Of a DNA stretch of 64,000 nt, positions 12,143-24,427 are shown in pieces; position 1 is the first letter of the stretch; the number at the start of each line of letters is the position of its first letter. The notes under the pieces were generated by a model. That model did not search any database and had not been told where the DNA came from. It worked only from the letters and a program-made list of their open reading frames with translations. Position numbers and translations under genes: made by a program. Origin of the DNA: Cryphonectria parasitica EP155 (Eukaryota; Ascomycota; Sordariomycetes; Diaporthales; Cryphonectriaceae); assembly GCF_011745365.1 (NCBI RefSeq), contig NW_024468911.1, positions 3,962,759 through 4,026,758 on the forward strand, given 5' to 3'.

Positions 12143-13899
12143 TCATATGAAGCCTGGCTGGGCCTTGACCCATGCCGGCACTTCTTGGGGGTCGATGCCC
12201 TCCTCATCCAGCCGATCCCGTACAACCTTTGCAACACCCGGCCATCCCGCCGTTAGAGGAGAAGTCTTCTTCGCACCCATAATCGCAAATTTGCCACTCG
12301 AATGCGCCAAGAAGCCATGCATTAGGCCCTGCGTGGTCAGCGCAGAGACAACCCCTTCCACCTCCTTCATCGTGACGGATAGGTTTCCCCAAAACAAGCC
12401 CTCGCTCGGCTTCAGCTTGCGCGGCTTGCCACCAGGCGGCGGCATGAGCAGCGATGTGGTTGAATCCGCAGCTGCGCTGTTCTGCACAGCTGTTATGAAG
12501 AGGTTGTTGGCTCCCGCTGCAGTGCGTTGCTGTTGCTGCAGTGCTGGGGATCGGATGAGAACATAGCCTTCTAGAAGCTTCTGGACGTAGACAGCTGCAG
12601 TATAGACATCGGAGAGGTTGAGTGTGGGCGCGGCCCGAGAGTTTTCGCTGGGCAGGGGTGGTTCATAGGTGATGAGGAATATGCGCCGAATGAAGGACCG
12701 CCAGACTATGGGTCGAAGTCGGAACATGAGCGTGAACAATATTCCTTTGCGGTAGAGCCAGTCTTCGTGAGAGGCTATTGCTGCCTGGAAGGCGACGAAA
12801 TTGCCTTTGCGCAGAGCGGCCATGATAGGTCGGAAGACAGGTGCGAGGGTGGCGGCCTCTGATCGGGAGAGGAGAGCCTCACTTGGGAAGCGGCCGAGCA
12901 TGATATTGGAGGGAATCAGGTAGGTGAGGATGAGCTTGCGGTGTTGCTGCATGACCGGCGGGGTCTGTAGGTAGGCTTCTTGCAGGCATAATGAGGCCCT
13001 TATGAAGTTATCACAGTCAAAGTTGAAGCGCCCTAGGTAGTAGAGGTACGTGACGCGCTGCGCTGCTGGATAGAGCTCAAGCGGTGGACCACTCGCAGAG
13101 ATATTGAGCAGCAGCTGTGCTGCCAGACGAGACTTGCCGCACTGCACGAGACGGTCAGTCAAGTATACTGCTATCACCACGACAAGGTATGCGCCGTGAA
13201 ACTCACCGTGAACAGAAGCTTGAGTACAAGATTGGCGAAGATGTAGACTCCGACCTTCTTGCCTTCTGGCCTCGCATACCTAGTGCTCGACCTATCTGTA
13301 AGACAGGAGGTGAAGACCTTCTGTATGATGTCTGCCGACTGCTCGACCATAGACTTGCTGTCCTCATCCCCAGCGACAGCTCGACGGCCTGTCATAAGCT
13401 CTGGCCGCCGGTGGAGCAACATGACCACCTTCGACAGCGCCTCGGAGAGTGATATGCTGGTCTTGAACATGAGACTGCCATACTGAGGGTGCGACAGGGC
13501 AGTCGCGCATGATCTTTTCTGCAAGGTCAGACACGTCTGGAGAACATACAAGAGCGGTTGAACATACGTCAACAGGGTAGATAACATTTCTTGCAACCCC
13601 ATCAGGTCGTCAAAGTCTGCATCTTTCCAGTAAAGCAAATATTCTTTTATGAAGGCGACGAAGCTGGGCCATGGTGAGCCGGTGCCCTCTGCGGGGTCAT
13701 CAACCTCAGGCATACAGCTGTCGACGAGCTTCTCGAGAGCATTAGGCCCTCTGAACCCTTGCCTGAGCTCATCGCGGAGCTGGAAATAGGAGCCAGCGGT
13801 CGGACTTGGCTCAACCTGTAGCCAGGTAGAGAGGCTGTCGCCATCAAGTGAGACGACGAGCCCTCTTATGGAGGTGAGGAACTGTGTGACGAGAGCCAT
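12143..13899 (-). CDS. csn12: PCI-domain protein Csn12/Thp1 (PCID2 family)
   Basis: This family forms the TREX-2 mRNA-export module (Thp1-Sac3 in yeast) and is also named CSN12. The exon junction 13207/13141 is clear: donor GTGAGT, acceptor CAG, phase 0. I infer a second 54-nt intron at 13567-13514 (donor GTATGT, CTGAC branch, acceptor AAG). Removing it joins STLLT to SCATALSHPQ, which reads like the family. The result is 545 aa, against 563 aa if the intron is retained. The N-terminus contains the family's LSxWLxVEP-like stretch. The C-terminus holds the PCI winged-helix part, with LKPSEGLFWGNL and a final LDEEGIDPQEVPAWV. The start at MALV gives the expected N-terminus. It lies on the same strand as the thiolase, 518 bases downstream of that gene's stop. 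Confidence 0.85.
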
Positions 13900-14417
13900 A
13901 TCTGCTGGGACTTCATCGAGGCCAGTCTTGGCGGCGGATCAGGATTGGCGAGAGGCACACAGTATTCTATCGTAAGGGTCTCGGCAGGGCTCGAATATTC
14001 GGTCGATGGGCTTTATAATAGCATATTGAAAATCTTTTATATTCCCAAAAAGAGAAAGAAGAAATACTTTGCGACAGACTGGCGAGGTGGATTGAAGAGC
14101 GAGGTGGTCTTGCTTTGTTGAAGTGGGCGAGGTTGACGGTCAATTGTGGAGCTACAGGAATGGCGTAGCGTCCCTGCAAGCACGAGTTGGATTTACAGTA
14201 ACGGCTGGGAATTGAAGATGCTGTAGCGGTCAACTTTTGCACCTTCACACTTGCTCAAAAGCTTGATCAAATACTGCAGTGAACATATCTACCCCAGAAA
14301 TTTGGCACATATTTGTTCTTCATTTCTGATATTTTCGTCATATGCATTTTATGCGCCTCATATAAACTCATCCACCTTCAAACTACCTATTGTACACTTC
14401 TGTACCGCACTCCCTTC
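13900..14417. other. Short intergenic region between thiolase and CSN12
   Basis: The sequence is AT-rich and has no coding content I can support. It holds the 3' flank of the thiolase and the promoter/leader of CSN12, both on the minus strand. Confidence 0.55.
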
Positions 14418-15860
<1,443 letters not shown>

Positions 15861-15924
15861 TGTAAACCCTAGGTGAGGCGTAAGGAGGTTGGGAAGGATA
15901 TAAATTAACCGAAAATAAATTTAC

Positions 15925-15948
15925 AGAGAGAGAGAGAGAGAGAGAGAG
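15925..15948. repeat. (AG)12 microsatellite in thiolase leader
   Basis: Twelve uninterrupted AG units lie 65 bases upstream of the thiolase ATG. On the coding strand this is a CT tract, a common fungal leader/promoter element. Confidence 0.9.
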
Positions 15949-16039
15949 TATAGAAAGAGTAAGAGGCTTGATTGAAGTATTAGCGGAGTAGTATTTGGCC
16001 TCCCAGTATTCCGAAGATGCTTTGAGGATGAGATCACAC

Positions 16040-16045
16040 CCTCGG
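16040..16045 (+). promoter_or_regulatory. CCTCGG hexamer, candidate FarA/CTF1 site
   Basis: CCTCGG is the core described for FarA/FarB binding in Aspergillus. It lies about 180 bases upstream of the thiolase ATG. A hexamer is expected by chance about once per 2 kb when both strands are counted, so this is only a candidate. Confidence 0.25.
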
Positions 16046-16608
16046 CAATTCGGTACCCCCAGTGTACCTTGAGCCTCTGTTATCCGCGGCCGGGCTTTCA
16101 ACCTAATCACATGCTCAGGCCTCAGTCAATGAAGAATCTGAAACGGAGGGTTTTTAATTTTTTAAAAAAAAATTATTATCATGTACAGGCTTGACTTTAT
16201 GAAGAGACTTCTGAATTGTTCTGATGCCGTCGCATTGCCTTCTTGCAATGTCGTCTCACTAGAAACTGCAGACAGCTCGGAACCCCCAAAAGAGGTTTGG
16301 AAGCTAGGCACGTCAGGTCAGGCGTAGCTTCCCATTGGGCCCTCCGCGCCACTGACTTGCCCCCCCCCCGGGTGCCCCAGGCCCCTGTCCTGAGAGGGGG
16401 GTCTACTAAGTACTAGGTTACTATCGATATCGGCCTCTATCCCTTGCCCCGCGAATCTCTCCCGGACGACATCGGTGCCAATACCAGGTACAAACCATCC
16501 ACATCCTTCTTCAACAACACAACCGCCGTCTGATCATCTCGCCTAGCGACTGTTCACGAATCCATTTATTTGCTTCTCTGTCCTCGCAAGGTCTTCAGCC
16601 CTCTCACG

Positions 16609-17323
16609 ATGTCTACCGCCGCCCGACGCCGTCTGATGCGTGACTTCAAGGTGCGCATCCCGCCACTTCGGCCCCAGAATCAACGCTGACCTTATTCGAC
16701 AGCGCATGCAAACGGACCCCCCAGCCGGCGTCTCTGCATCACCTCTTGCTGATAATGTCATGACATGGTACGTCGTTGTCGAAACCGGGGACGGCTGGGC
16801 TGTTTGGCAGAAGAGAGACTAACCGTGAAACCCACCTCCCTCTTGTCTGCTTTATAGGAACGCCGTGATCATCGGCCCCGCCGACACGCCCTTTGAGGAC
16901 GGAACCTTCCGGCTCGTCATGCACTTCGAAGAGCAATATCCCAATAAACCACCCTCGGTCAAGTTCATCAGCCAGATGTTCCACCCCAACGTCTACGCCA
17001 CGGGCGAGCTGTGCCTGGACATCCTGCAGAACCGGTGGAGCCCGACGTATGATGTGGCTGCCGTGTTGACAAGCATTCAGAGGTATGTGAGCTCGAGATA
17101 CCGGACCTGCGATGACACGCCGTGCAGAGGAGGATCTGGAAGGGCCCTTTGGGAGCATTCATAAATATGGCTGACACCGTGCGAACCCTACAGTCTTCTG
17201 AACGACCCCAACACCGGATCACCTGCCAACGTCGAGGCTTCGAACTTGTACAAAGACCATCGCAAGGAGTATACCAAGAGGGTGCGAGAGACGGTTGAAA
17301 AGAGCTGGGAAGACTCGAGCTAA
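16609..17323 (+). CDS. ubc2: Ubiquitin-conjugating enzyme E2 Rad6/UBC2
   Basis: UBC2 is an E2 of the Rad6 class, acting with Rad18 on PCNA and with Bre1 on histone H2B. The exons are 16609-16650, 16703-16767, 16858-17082 and 17194-17323 (153 aa), with donors GTGCGC, GTACGT and GTATGT and acceptors CAG, TAG and CAG. The phases fit throughout. The start [14 protein letters not shown] matches Rad6. The active-site Cys88 lies in [12 protein letters not shown], preceded by the HPN motif. The protein lacks the long acidic C-terminal tail of budding-yeast Rad6, as expected for filamentous fungi, and ends shortly after SWEDS. The first exon is only 42 nt. The gene shares an upstream region with the divergent thiolase gene. 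Confidence 0.97.
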
Positions 17324-19100
17324 AGCCTGAACACGGCCGGAGATGGAAGGGTTGGTGTTTACTATTCATATGCGGGGCGTTCTTCAATTGCTACTGAACA
17401 AGGGAGTCATGGCGTCTATGGTTCCTGGTTCCCCATCGCCATCTACTTATTCTGCAGATTGACGGGCGTTCAAGAGGAGATGATCTGCCCACAGCATAGT
17501 CCTCTTGTGAGATGGTGCCAAGGGGGAGAGATTGTGGTTCCTCGGCGTCGGTTATATCCAAATCCAATTGTTCTTAGCTGTACCTTGATCCAACATCACG
17601 TCGTTTGTGCGCCAATCATCCCGGTCGCCTATGGCTCGGCCTGCCCAGGTGATGAGCCTGTCTTCGTGATTCGAGTTACGCACACATACAGGCTCGAAAA
17701 GATGCGGGAATCAGACAGTCAGGTGACAAGGAGCGTTCAGAAGGTGATGGTATGGCGAACTCACTATAATCTCATAAAACTGGGATGGATTTTCCATGAA
17801 GAGGACCATCATAGGTGATGTTCGTGTTTTTCTCCGAATCGGTTTCTCATGGCGATCTAGGTAGGCGTGAAAATATCTCGACCACATTGGCCACCACAAC
17901 GGGCCTACAGAACTGCTCATACCATGACGAACCCCTTAGTGCGTGAGTTTAGTATGACAGTAGCGGGGATGTGAAGCAAGTAGATTCACCTAGGATTTGG
18001 AGAAGTATAGCCGCTCTTTCCTTGCTCACAAGCATGTATATTGGGTGAAGCATAGACCTGTATTGAGAGAGTAATCTGTACCAATCAGTTGTCACTTACC
18101 ATGAGATGTTGGGAGAGAGTATTCATGCTGATCCCGATGTACGCAGTACACAAATCCAGGGCTATCGCAGGGGGTCGTTGGCAGAGGTTCCTTGGCTGTA
18201 TGTCAGCCTAACGTAAGTGTGCATAAACGTCGCATCCCTGCGCAAATTAGGTTGCAGTTCAGCCCCAGCAACTACTGCTGAAGATGCTGCGCTGGTGAGC
18301 TGGCAGGTAGACCGCACTTAGACATTTTAGTGGGAACACGGATGAGAAGTCACACCAGACAACGGTGGTCTGCTAATGTCAGGTATGAACAGCGGTGGAA
18401 TGGCCCTTTTGACGACGTTCTCTATGACAATCGACACTGTTGTCTTGTGAAGGAGTTGAACATTCCATAGTCAAGCCTGTGTGACTGGGTATGTTTCCTT
18501 TTACAGTGTGGTAGCATGAACTCTTTAGTACCCTCGAGTGTCAGAGTGTCAAGGTGCCTAGGTACTATCTATCTACAGTAGGTGTACACTGCAATGGCAC
18601 AGCCGTGGACCCGCAACCGTACGCGCATGTGTGTGTGTGTGTTTTAGCGCGTCTGTTTCGAATGACTCGACCAGACTTCAACCCGCCAGCCCGCCAGTCT
18701 TCAACAGATCCACCCTGATCTGCAGTCGTCGTTTCTCCCCCCCTCCATCCCCCTCTGAATCACCAACAGCCCAGTCTTTCAGGCTGCTGCTGCTGCTGCT
18801 GCGACGACAAAACAACTATTTCTCTTGCCAACGCCAATCTCAGACGCACCTTACACTGTCGACGGCAGACGAGACACAGCAGGACTTGTCCATCTTGGTT
18901 TCTTCGACAGGAACAAGACCAACTTGCAACGCCCCACCGTGACTTCTGGAGCTGTCGCTCCCTTTACCGACTTCTCGTGGCGGGTCGCCTATCTGGCCTT
19001 CTCTGTTCTTCGACCTCCCTCTTTGAACCTGCGGCTTGCCGCATGAGCTAGCTGCTGCAATCTTCACTTTCCTCCTGATACAGCGATCGAAACCGCCAAA
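17324..19100. other. Intergenic: UBC2 3' flank and kinesin promoter/leader
   Basis: No gene is supported. The frame at 17459-17818 lies just downstream of the UBC2 stop and has no recognisable features. A short CTG run (about 18784-18802) and pyrimidine-rich leader sequence precede the kinesin ATG. Confidence 0.5.
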
Positions 19101-22013
19101 ATGTCGAGTGCAAATAGCATCAAGGTTGTCGCCCGGTTCAGGCCCCAGAACCGGGTCGAGATTGAATCTGGTGGCCAGCCTATTGTTAAATTTGATGGCG
19201 ATGACACCGTGGCGATCGATGTATGTCTCACAAAGAAGAGAACCCGTCTTCTGGATCTGCAGACGCAAGAAGAAGCTGCTGATGAGTAATGATGCCTTGA
19301 ACAGTCCAAAGAGGCCCAAGGCTCCTTCACCTTCGACCGCGTGTTCGATATGCAGTGCAGGCAGTCAGACATTTTTGACTACTCGATCCGACCTACCGTC
19401 GACGATATCCTGAACGGCTACAATGGAACAGTCTTCGCCTACGGTCAGACCGGTGCCGGAAAGTCGTTCACCATGATGGGTTCAAGCATAGACGACGAAA
19501 CAAACCGAGGTGTCATCCCGCGTATCGTCGAGCAGATCTTCGCGAGCATCATGTCCAGCCCCAGCACGATAGAGTACACAGTCCGTGTGAGCTACATGGA
19601 GATCTACATGGAGCGCATCCGAGACTTGATGGCGCCTCAGAACGACAATCTACCTGTGCATGAAGAAAAGAACCGGGGTGTGTACGTCAAGGGCCTTCTG
19701 GAAATATACGTCTCGAGCGTGCAGGAGGTCTTCGAGGTCATGCGGAGAGGCGGCAACGCGCGAGCTGTCGCCGCAACCAACATGAACCAGGAGTCTTCTC
19801 GCTCACACTCCATTTTCGTCATCACCGTTACACAGAAGAACGTCGAGACCGGCTCGGCCAAGAGCGGTCAGCTGTTTTTGGTCGATCTCGCGGGTAGCGA
19901 GAAAGTTGGCAAGACAGGTGCCAGCGGCCAGACCCTGGAAGAGGCCAAGAAGATCAACAAGAGTCTGAGTGCGCTCGGAATGGTCATTAACTCCCTGACG
20001 GACGGCAAATCCTCACACGTTCCCTACCGAGACTCCAAGCTCACACGTATTCTGCAAGAGTCTCTCGGTGGCAACAGTCGGACGACCCTGATTATCAACT
20101 GCTCCCCAAGTAGTTACAACGATGCCGAGACTCTCAGCACCCTCCGGTTCGGTATGCGGGCCAAATCTATCAAGAACAAGGCAAAGGTCAACGCCGAGTT
20201 GAGCCCGGCAGAGCTGAAGATGCTCCTTGGCAAGGCGAAGAACCAAATCACAACCTTCGAGAATTACATTGTGAACCTGGAAGGCGAGGTGCAACAATGG
20301 CGGTCAGGCGAGGCTGTTCCGAAGGACAAGTGGGTGCCTCCGCTATCCGCTGATGGCGTCCAGCAGAAGTCCTTGCCTGCAAGGCCAGCTACGCCCTCAA
20401 AACTCATACCGGACAGTCGTGCCGAGACGCCCGCCATCTCGGAACGCGCAGGCACACCTTCGATCCCCATGGATAAAGACGAGCGAGAGGAGTTCCTCCG
20501 GCGGGAGAACGAGCTCCAAGATCAGCTCTCTGAGAGGGAGTCGCAGGCCGTAACTGCAGAGAAGGCTCTGCGCGAGACCAAGGAAGAGCTGATGATTATC
20601 AAGGAGCACGACAGCAAACTCGGAAAGGAGAACGAGAAATTGAACAGTGATGTCAATGAGGTCAGAATGCAGCTGGAGCGGCTCACATTCGAGGGCAAGG
20701 AGGCGCAGATTACCATGGACGCCCTGAAGGAGGCCAACTCGGAGCTCACGACTGAACTTGATGAGGTGAAGCAGCAGCTCTTGGACGTCAAGATGAGCGC
20801 CAAAGAGAACGGCACGGCCCTTGATGAAAAGGAGAAGAAGAAGGCCGAGAAGATGGCCCAGATGATGGCTGGTTTCGACCTGGGCAGCGACGTCTTCAGC
20901 GACAACGAAAGGTCAATTGGCGAGGCTATCCAGCAGCTCGACCAGTTGCACGAGATCAGCTCCGGCGGCGACATCATCCCCGCTGACGACCTCAAGTCGA
21001 TCCGGGAAAAACTTGTTGCTACGCAGGGCATCGTGCGACAGGCAGAGCTGTCGATGTACAGCTCGACTACCAACAACTTCGATGCTAAGCGCAGGGCAGA
21101 GCTGGAGGCCCGCCTCACCAGTATGCAGCAAGAATATGAGGACCTTCTGGCCCGCAACCTCGGTGAGACGGACGCCGAGGAGATTAAGGCAAGGCTTGAG
21201 CAGGCATATGCCTCCAAGCAGGGCACACAGATGGAGCTTGTCGAAGAGCTCAAGACGGACATCTCGCAGAAGGCTGCTGAGAACGAGCGCATGAAGGTTC
21301 TGATCGAAGACCTTCAGCGACAGGTCAAGGCGGGCACGGCGGCGCCGATGGCCAACGGCAAGACTGTCGCGCAGCAGATGGCGGAGTTTGACGTCATGAA
21401 GAAGTCGCTCATGCGCGACCTGCAGAACCGGTGTGAGCGCGTCGTCGAGCTGGAGATCTCATTGGACGAGACGCGCGAGCAGTACAACAACGTATTGCGG
21501 TCCTCCAACAATCGCGCTCAGCAGAAGAAGATGGCGTTCTTGGAGCGCAACCTCGAGCAACTCACGCAGGTGCAGAGGCAACTCGTTGAGCAGAACTCCA
21601 GCCTGAAGAAGGAGGTTGCCATTGCCGAGAGAAAGCTCATCGCGAGAAACGAGCGGATCCAGAGCCTCGAGAGCCTGCTCCAGGACAGCCAGGAGAAGAT
21701 GGCCCAGGCGAACCACAAGTACGTCACCAATAATGAAGTCTTGCCATTGAAGGCAGATGAATGCAATACTAATGAAGCATGTAATAGGTTCGAGGTCCAG
21801 CTTGCTGCTGTCAAGGAGCGTTTGGAAGCCGCAAAGGCAGGCAGCACTCGTGGCCTGAGCTCCCCCACTGGCGGCTTCAGCTTCGCCAACGCTGGCAGCA
21901 GGATTGCCAAGCCGCTTCGCGGTGGCGGTGACGCGCCCTCGTCCAACCCAACCATCCAGAACCTCCAGGAGAACGCTAACAAGCGGACGAGCTGGTTCTT
22001 CCAGAAGAGCTAA
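19101..22013 (+). CDS. Conventional kinesin heavy chain (kinesin-1)
   Basis: This is a plus-end microtubule motor for vesicle and nuclear transport. The exons are 19101-19220, 19305-21718 and 21788-22013 (919 aa, close to Neurospora NKIN). The introns start GTATGT and GTACGT and end CAG and TAG. The motor domain covers about residues 5-330. It has P-loop GQTGAGKS (87-94), switch I around SSRSHSIF, switch II DLAGSE, and the kinesin core HVPYRDSKLTRILQ. A neck and long heptad-rich coiled coil (about 335-860) follow. The tail contains SRIAKPLRG (IAK at 884-886), the autoinhibitory motif of kinesin-1. No light-chain site is evident, as is usual for fungi. The last intron is 69 nt, frame-neutral and stop-free, so retention would insert 23 residues before the tail. 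Confidence 0.97.
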
Positions 22014-22230
22014 GTGGACAAGCCTGCGGTTCAGGAGGAGGGGCGGTTCTGAAACGGAAATTATCAACACTTCCTCCTTCCCCCCCCCCCCCCCCCAAAG
22101 TTGTAAGCTGTAGAGGTTGGGGATACCGGCCAATCCTCCTCCTCATCCTGCACATACAGTCTGATTGACTATCATCCATCCTGTCCGAGTCCGCAAGGAG
22201 TGACTCCAAGCAAAGTACTATACCCTGGCC

Positions 22231-22264
<34 letters not shown>

Positions 22265-23245
22265 CTTTTCTCCAGTGCTTTATGAGATGAGAAAGAAAGG
22301 GAGAAAGAGAGAAGATTATGCCAACCCCATAGATGGAGACCAGAGCTCGGAGTTCTACGTCTTTTCCGGTTTCTTTTTTTTGGGGAGGGATGCTAGAGGG
22401 GCCTGGATTTCTACAGAGAAGATTAAGACTTGTGGTCACTTTGGAGCATCACGGTTCGATGAAAGCTGCAGCCATCTTGGACATTATTGCTGGGTAGAAA
22501 CGGGGCAAGGGGTAAAGGAAGACAAGAGCGCGGTAGAGAGATGGGAGGGCCAAACAAGGCCATGATTTGTATTCATCTTATTATCTGGTTTTCCCCGCAT
22601 CGCAGGGCAAAGCAAGCAAGCATGGGAAGCGTACTCATCATTCATCTTTTGTTTCAACGAACGGACTAGATGTATTTACACGAGGGTATATGTATGAGTT
22701 TGTCGCTGGTCGGTCGGTCGGTCAATCACGGACGCGAAATGCCAAGCCATGATAGATCTCTTGTATTGGATGTCTTGATTGATTATTCTTTGCGGAGAGA
22801 CTGTCTTGGTTGTCCTTGCTTCATAGTGGACATGACATGAAATATTTGTCGCTTGATCGTGCCAACGATGAGGGGTAAGAAAACGATCCATTTCGGAAAG
22901 TACGCATAGGTACAGCGCTGTAGTCCAAATATCCAAACCCAACCGCTATACTCTCATGCCATATGCAATGACATGCCTTGCAAATTGGCTCGAAAAAGGA
23001 AGGAAAAGGACAAGAGGAAACAAGGCCGCCCGCTAATTCCATACCGGAGACCAGAAACAAATACTAAGACTATTCACCGGAAATCTACCAGACCATCCGA
23101 CGTGAGTTCACGCCCAGGATAAGACCCTCTTCCGCATCTTAGTTACATGACACGAGTAGGGGACTTCTACTTGCCCTCATCTGGTACGGCTTCTGGAACA
23201 TGCATTGGCATATCTCACTCGCGAATTGCTAGCAGCCCCTTTTGC
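22014..23245. other. Intergenic between convergent kinesin and membrane-protein genes
   Basis: This holds two 3' flanks. It includes a 17-base C run (22080-22096) and an (AT)14 repeat (22234-22261). I see no gene. Confidence 0.55.
22234..22261. repeat. (AT)14 microsatellite
   Basis: Fourteen uninterrupted AT units, about 220 bases past the kinesin stop codon. Confidence 0.9.
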
Positions 23246-24427
23246 TTAGTTTCCATCAGCAGGCTGAGCTGTCTTCAGCATCAAGATGGCCTCGGGAACG
23301 ACGATCACCATAACGACGGCATAGACGGCCAGGGCGACGAGCATGATCTTAGCGAGCAGCCTGTACAGCCTGATCCAGCTGGCGCGCTCAAAGGTGCGCC
23401 AGGCGGTAAGGAAGTCGACGTAGCCCTTGCCGGTGACGACGGCAGGCTCGACGACACCACCGAAGGAGCGGTCAAATGGGACGATGGTGTCCTCGTCGGG
23501 GGGAAGCAGGCTGGCCTGGACGCGGCAGAGGACAACCTGGGCGGGGATGACGAGCAGGATGGTGCAAGCGACACTGACGACGAGGACGACGAAGCCTTGC
23601 CAGACGGCGTGGGCGGAGTAGTTGGGGACGGCGGTGGGGTTGCGCGGGTCCCAGCGGGAGAGGCCAAAGGCGTGCGAGAGCAGGCGCGGGAGGAGGCGGG
23701 TGACCTGGATGGCGGCCCAGTAGGCGCATACGGGGAGCCAGGTGGCCTGGAAGGTCTTGGCAAAAGGCGGAAGGCGTTGCCAGAAGTGCTGGGAGGACGG
23801 AGCGGAGATGATGATGTGCGTCCAGGCAGCGGAAAGCTGGACGGTGGCGAGGGCGGCAAAGAGCACACCCAAGGAGGCGGGCAGGACGAAGCTGAAGATG
23901 GAGCCGCAGAAGAGGGCGGCGAAGTTGAGGGCCACGGCGCAACCCAGGCCGCGGAAGTTGGAGGTCCAGCCGGCGGTCGAGTACAGCAGACGGTTGATGC
24001 GGCGGAAGGAGGTGGTGGTCAGGGCAGAGGACTCGTCGGCGGCGTGCGTGCCGTCGGCGGTGGGCTCGTCGGCGTTGAGGCTCAGGGCGGCGTAGCTCGG
24101 CGGTTGAGGGTCCTCGATGATGGCGAGGGTTGGGTAGACATGGCTCAGGGTGTAGCCGATCTGAGGTGGGTGGGCGGAATCGTGGTTAGCGTGGTTATGT
24201 AATTATAGTGGGCGTAGTGTGGCCTGAGGAAGAGTGAGGAATGAATTACTGCTACTCACATAGAGGAAAACGGGAGCAAAGACGAGAAAGTTGGCGAAGA
24301 AGACCAGAACAGCCCATCCAGGAAGCTGGGCCATGTCGTCATTATCGCTACCGCCGCCGTTGTTGTCCAGGTCCGTTGCTCTCCTGACGAGAGCGCCACC
24401 GAGTGTGGCTAAATGTTCGTAGACCAT
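23246..24427 (-). CDS. Multi-pass membrane protein (family often mislabelled 'ubiquitin carrier protein')
   Basis: Two exons, 24427-24260 and 24160-23246 (360 aa), are joined through donor GTGAGT and acceptor CAG in phase 0. A hydrophobic segment at about residues 37-56 ends at the intron. The segment IGYTLSHVYPTLAIIEDPQPPSY follows, then an acidic loop. Several further long hydrophobic stretches lie between about residues 145 and 350, so five or six membrane spans are likely. A conserved-looking stretch, LLPPDEDTIVPFDRSFGG, lies between spans. Homologues in other Pezizomycotina carry the label ubiquitin carrier or conjugating protein, but no UBC fold or active-site Cys context is visible, so I would not transfer that function. 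Role unknown. The coding sequence is notably GC-rich, which creates a long open frame on the other strand. Confidence 0.82.

Larger units (their letters stand above)
15861..16608. other. Divergent promoter region: thiolase / UBC2
   Basis: The 748 bases between two divergent ATGs contain a (GA)12 microsatellite (15925-15948), a CCTCGG hexamer (16040-16045) and a 10-base C run (16360-16369). No coding frame is supported. Confidence 0.6.

Noticed and set aside
15901..15960. AG-rich array considered as a CRISPR or satellite element
   Set aside because: It is a simple dinucleotide microsatellite with no repeat-spacer structure.
17459..17818. Plus-strand frame of 119 codons after UBC2
   Set aside because: It sits in the likely UBC2 3' flank, with no family resemblance and no splice structure.
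20522..21292. Minus-strand Ser-rich frame of 256 codons
   Set aside because: Antisense of the kinesin coiled coil; Ser/Leu bias mirrors Glu/Lys codons.
23147..24202. Plus-strand open frame of 351 codons, Gly/Asp/Val-rich
   Set aside because: It is the antisense of the spliced membrane-protein gene. High GC leaves the opposite frame open, and it has no domain and skewed composition.
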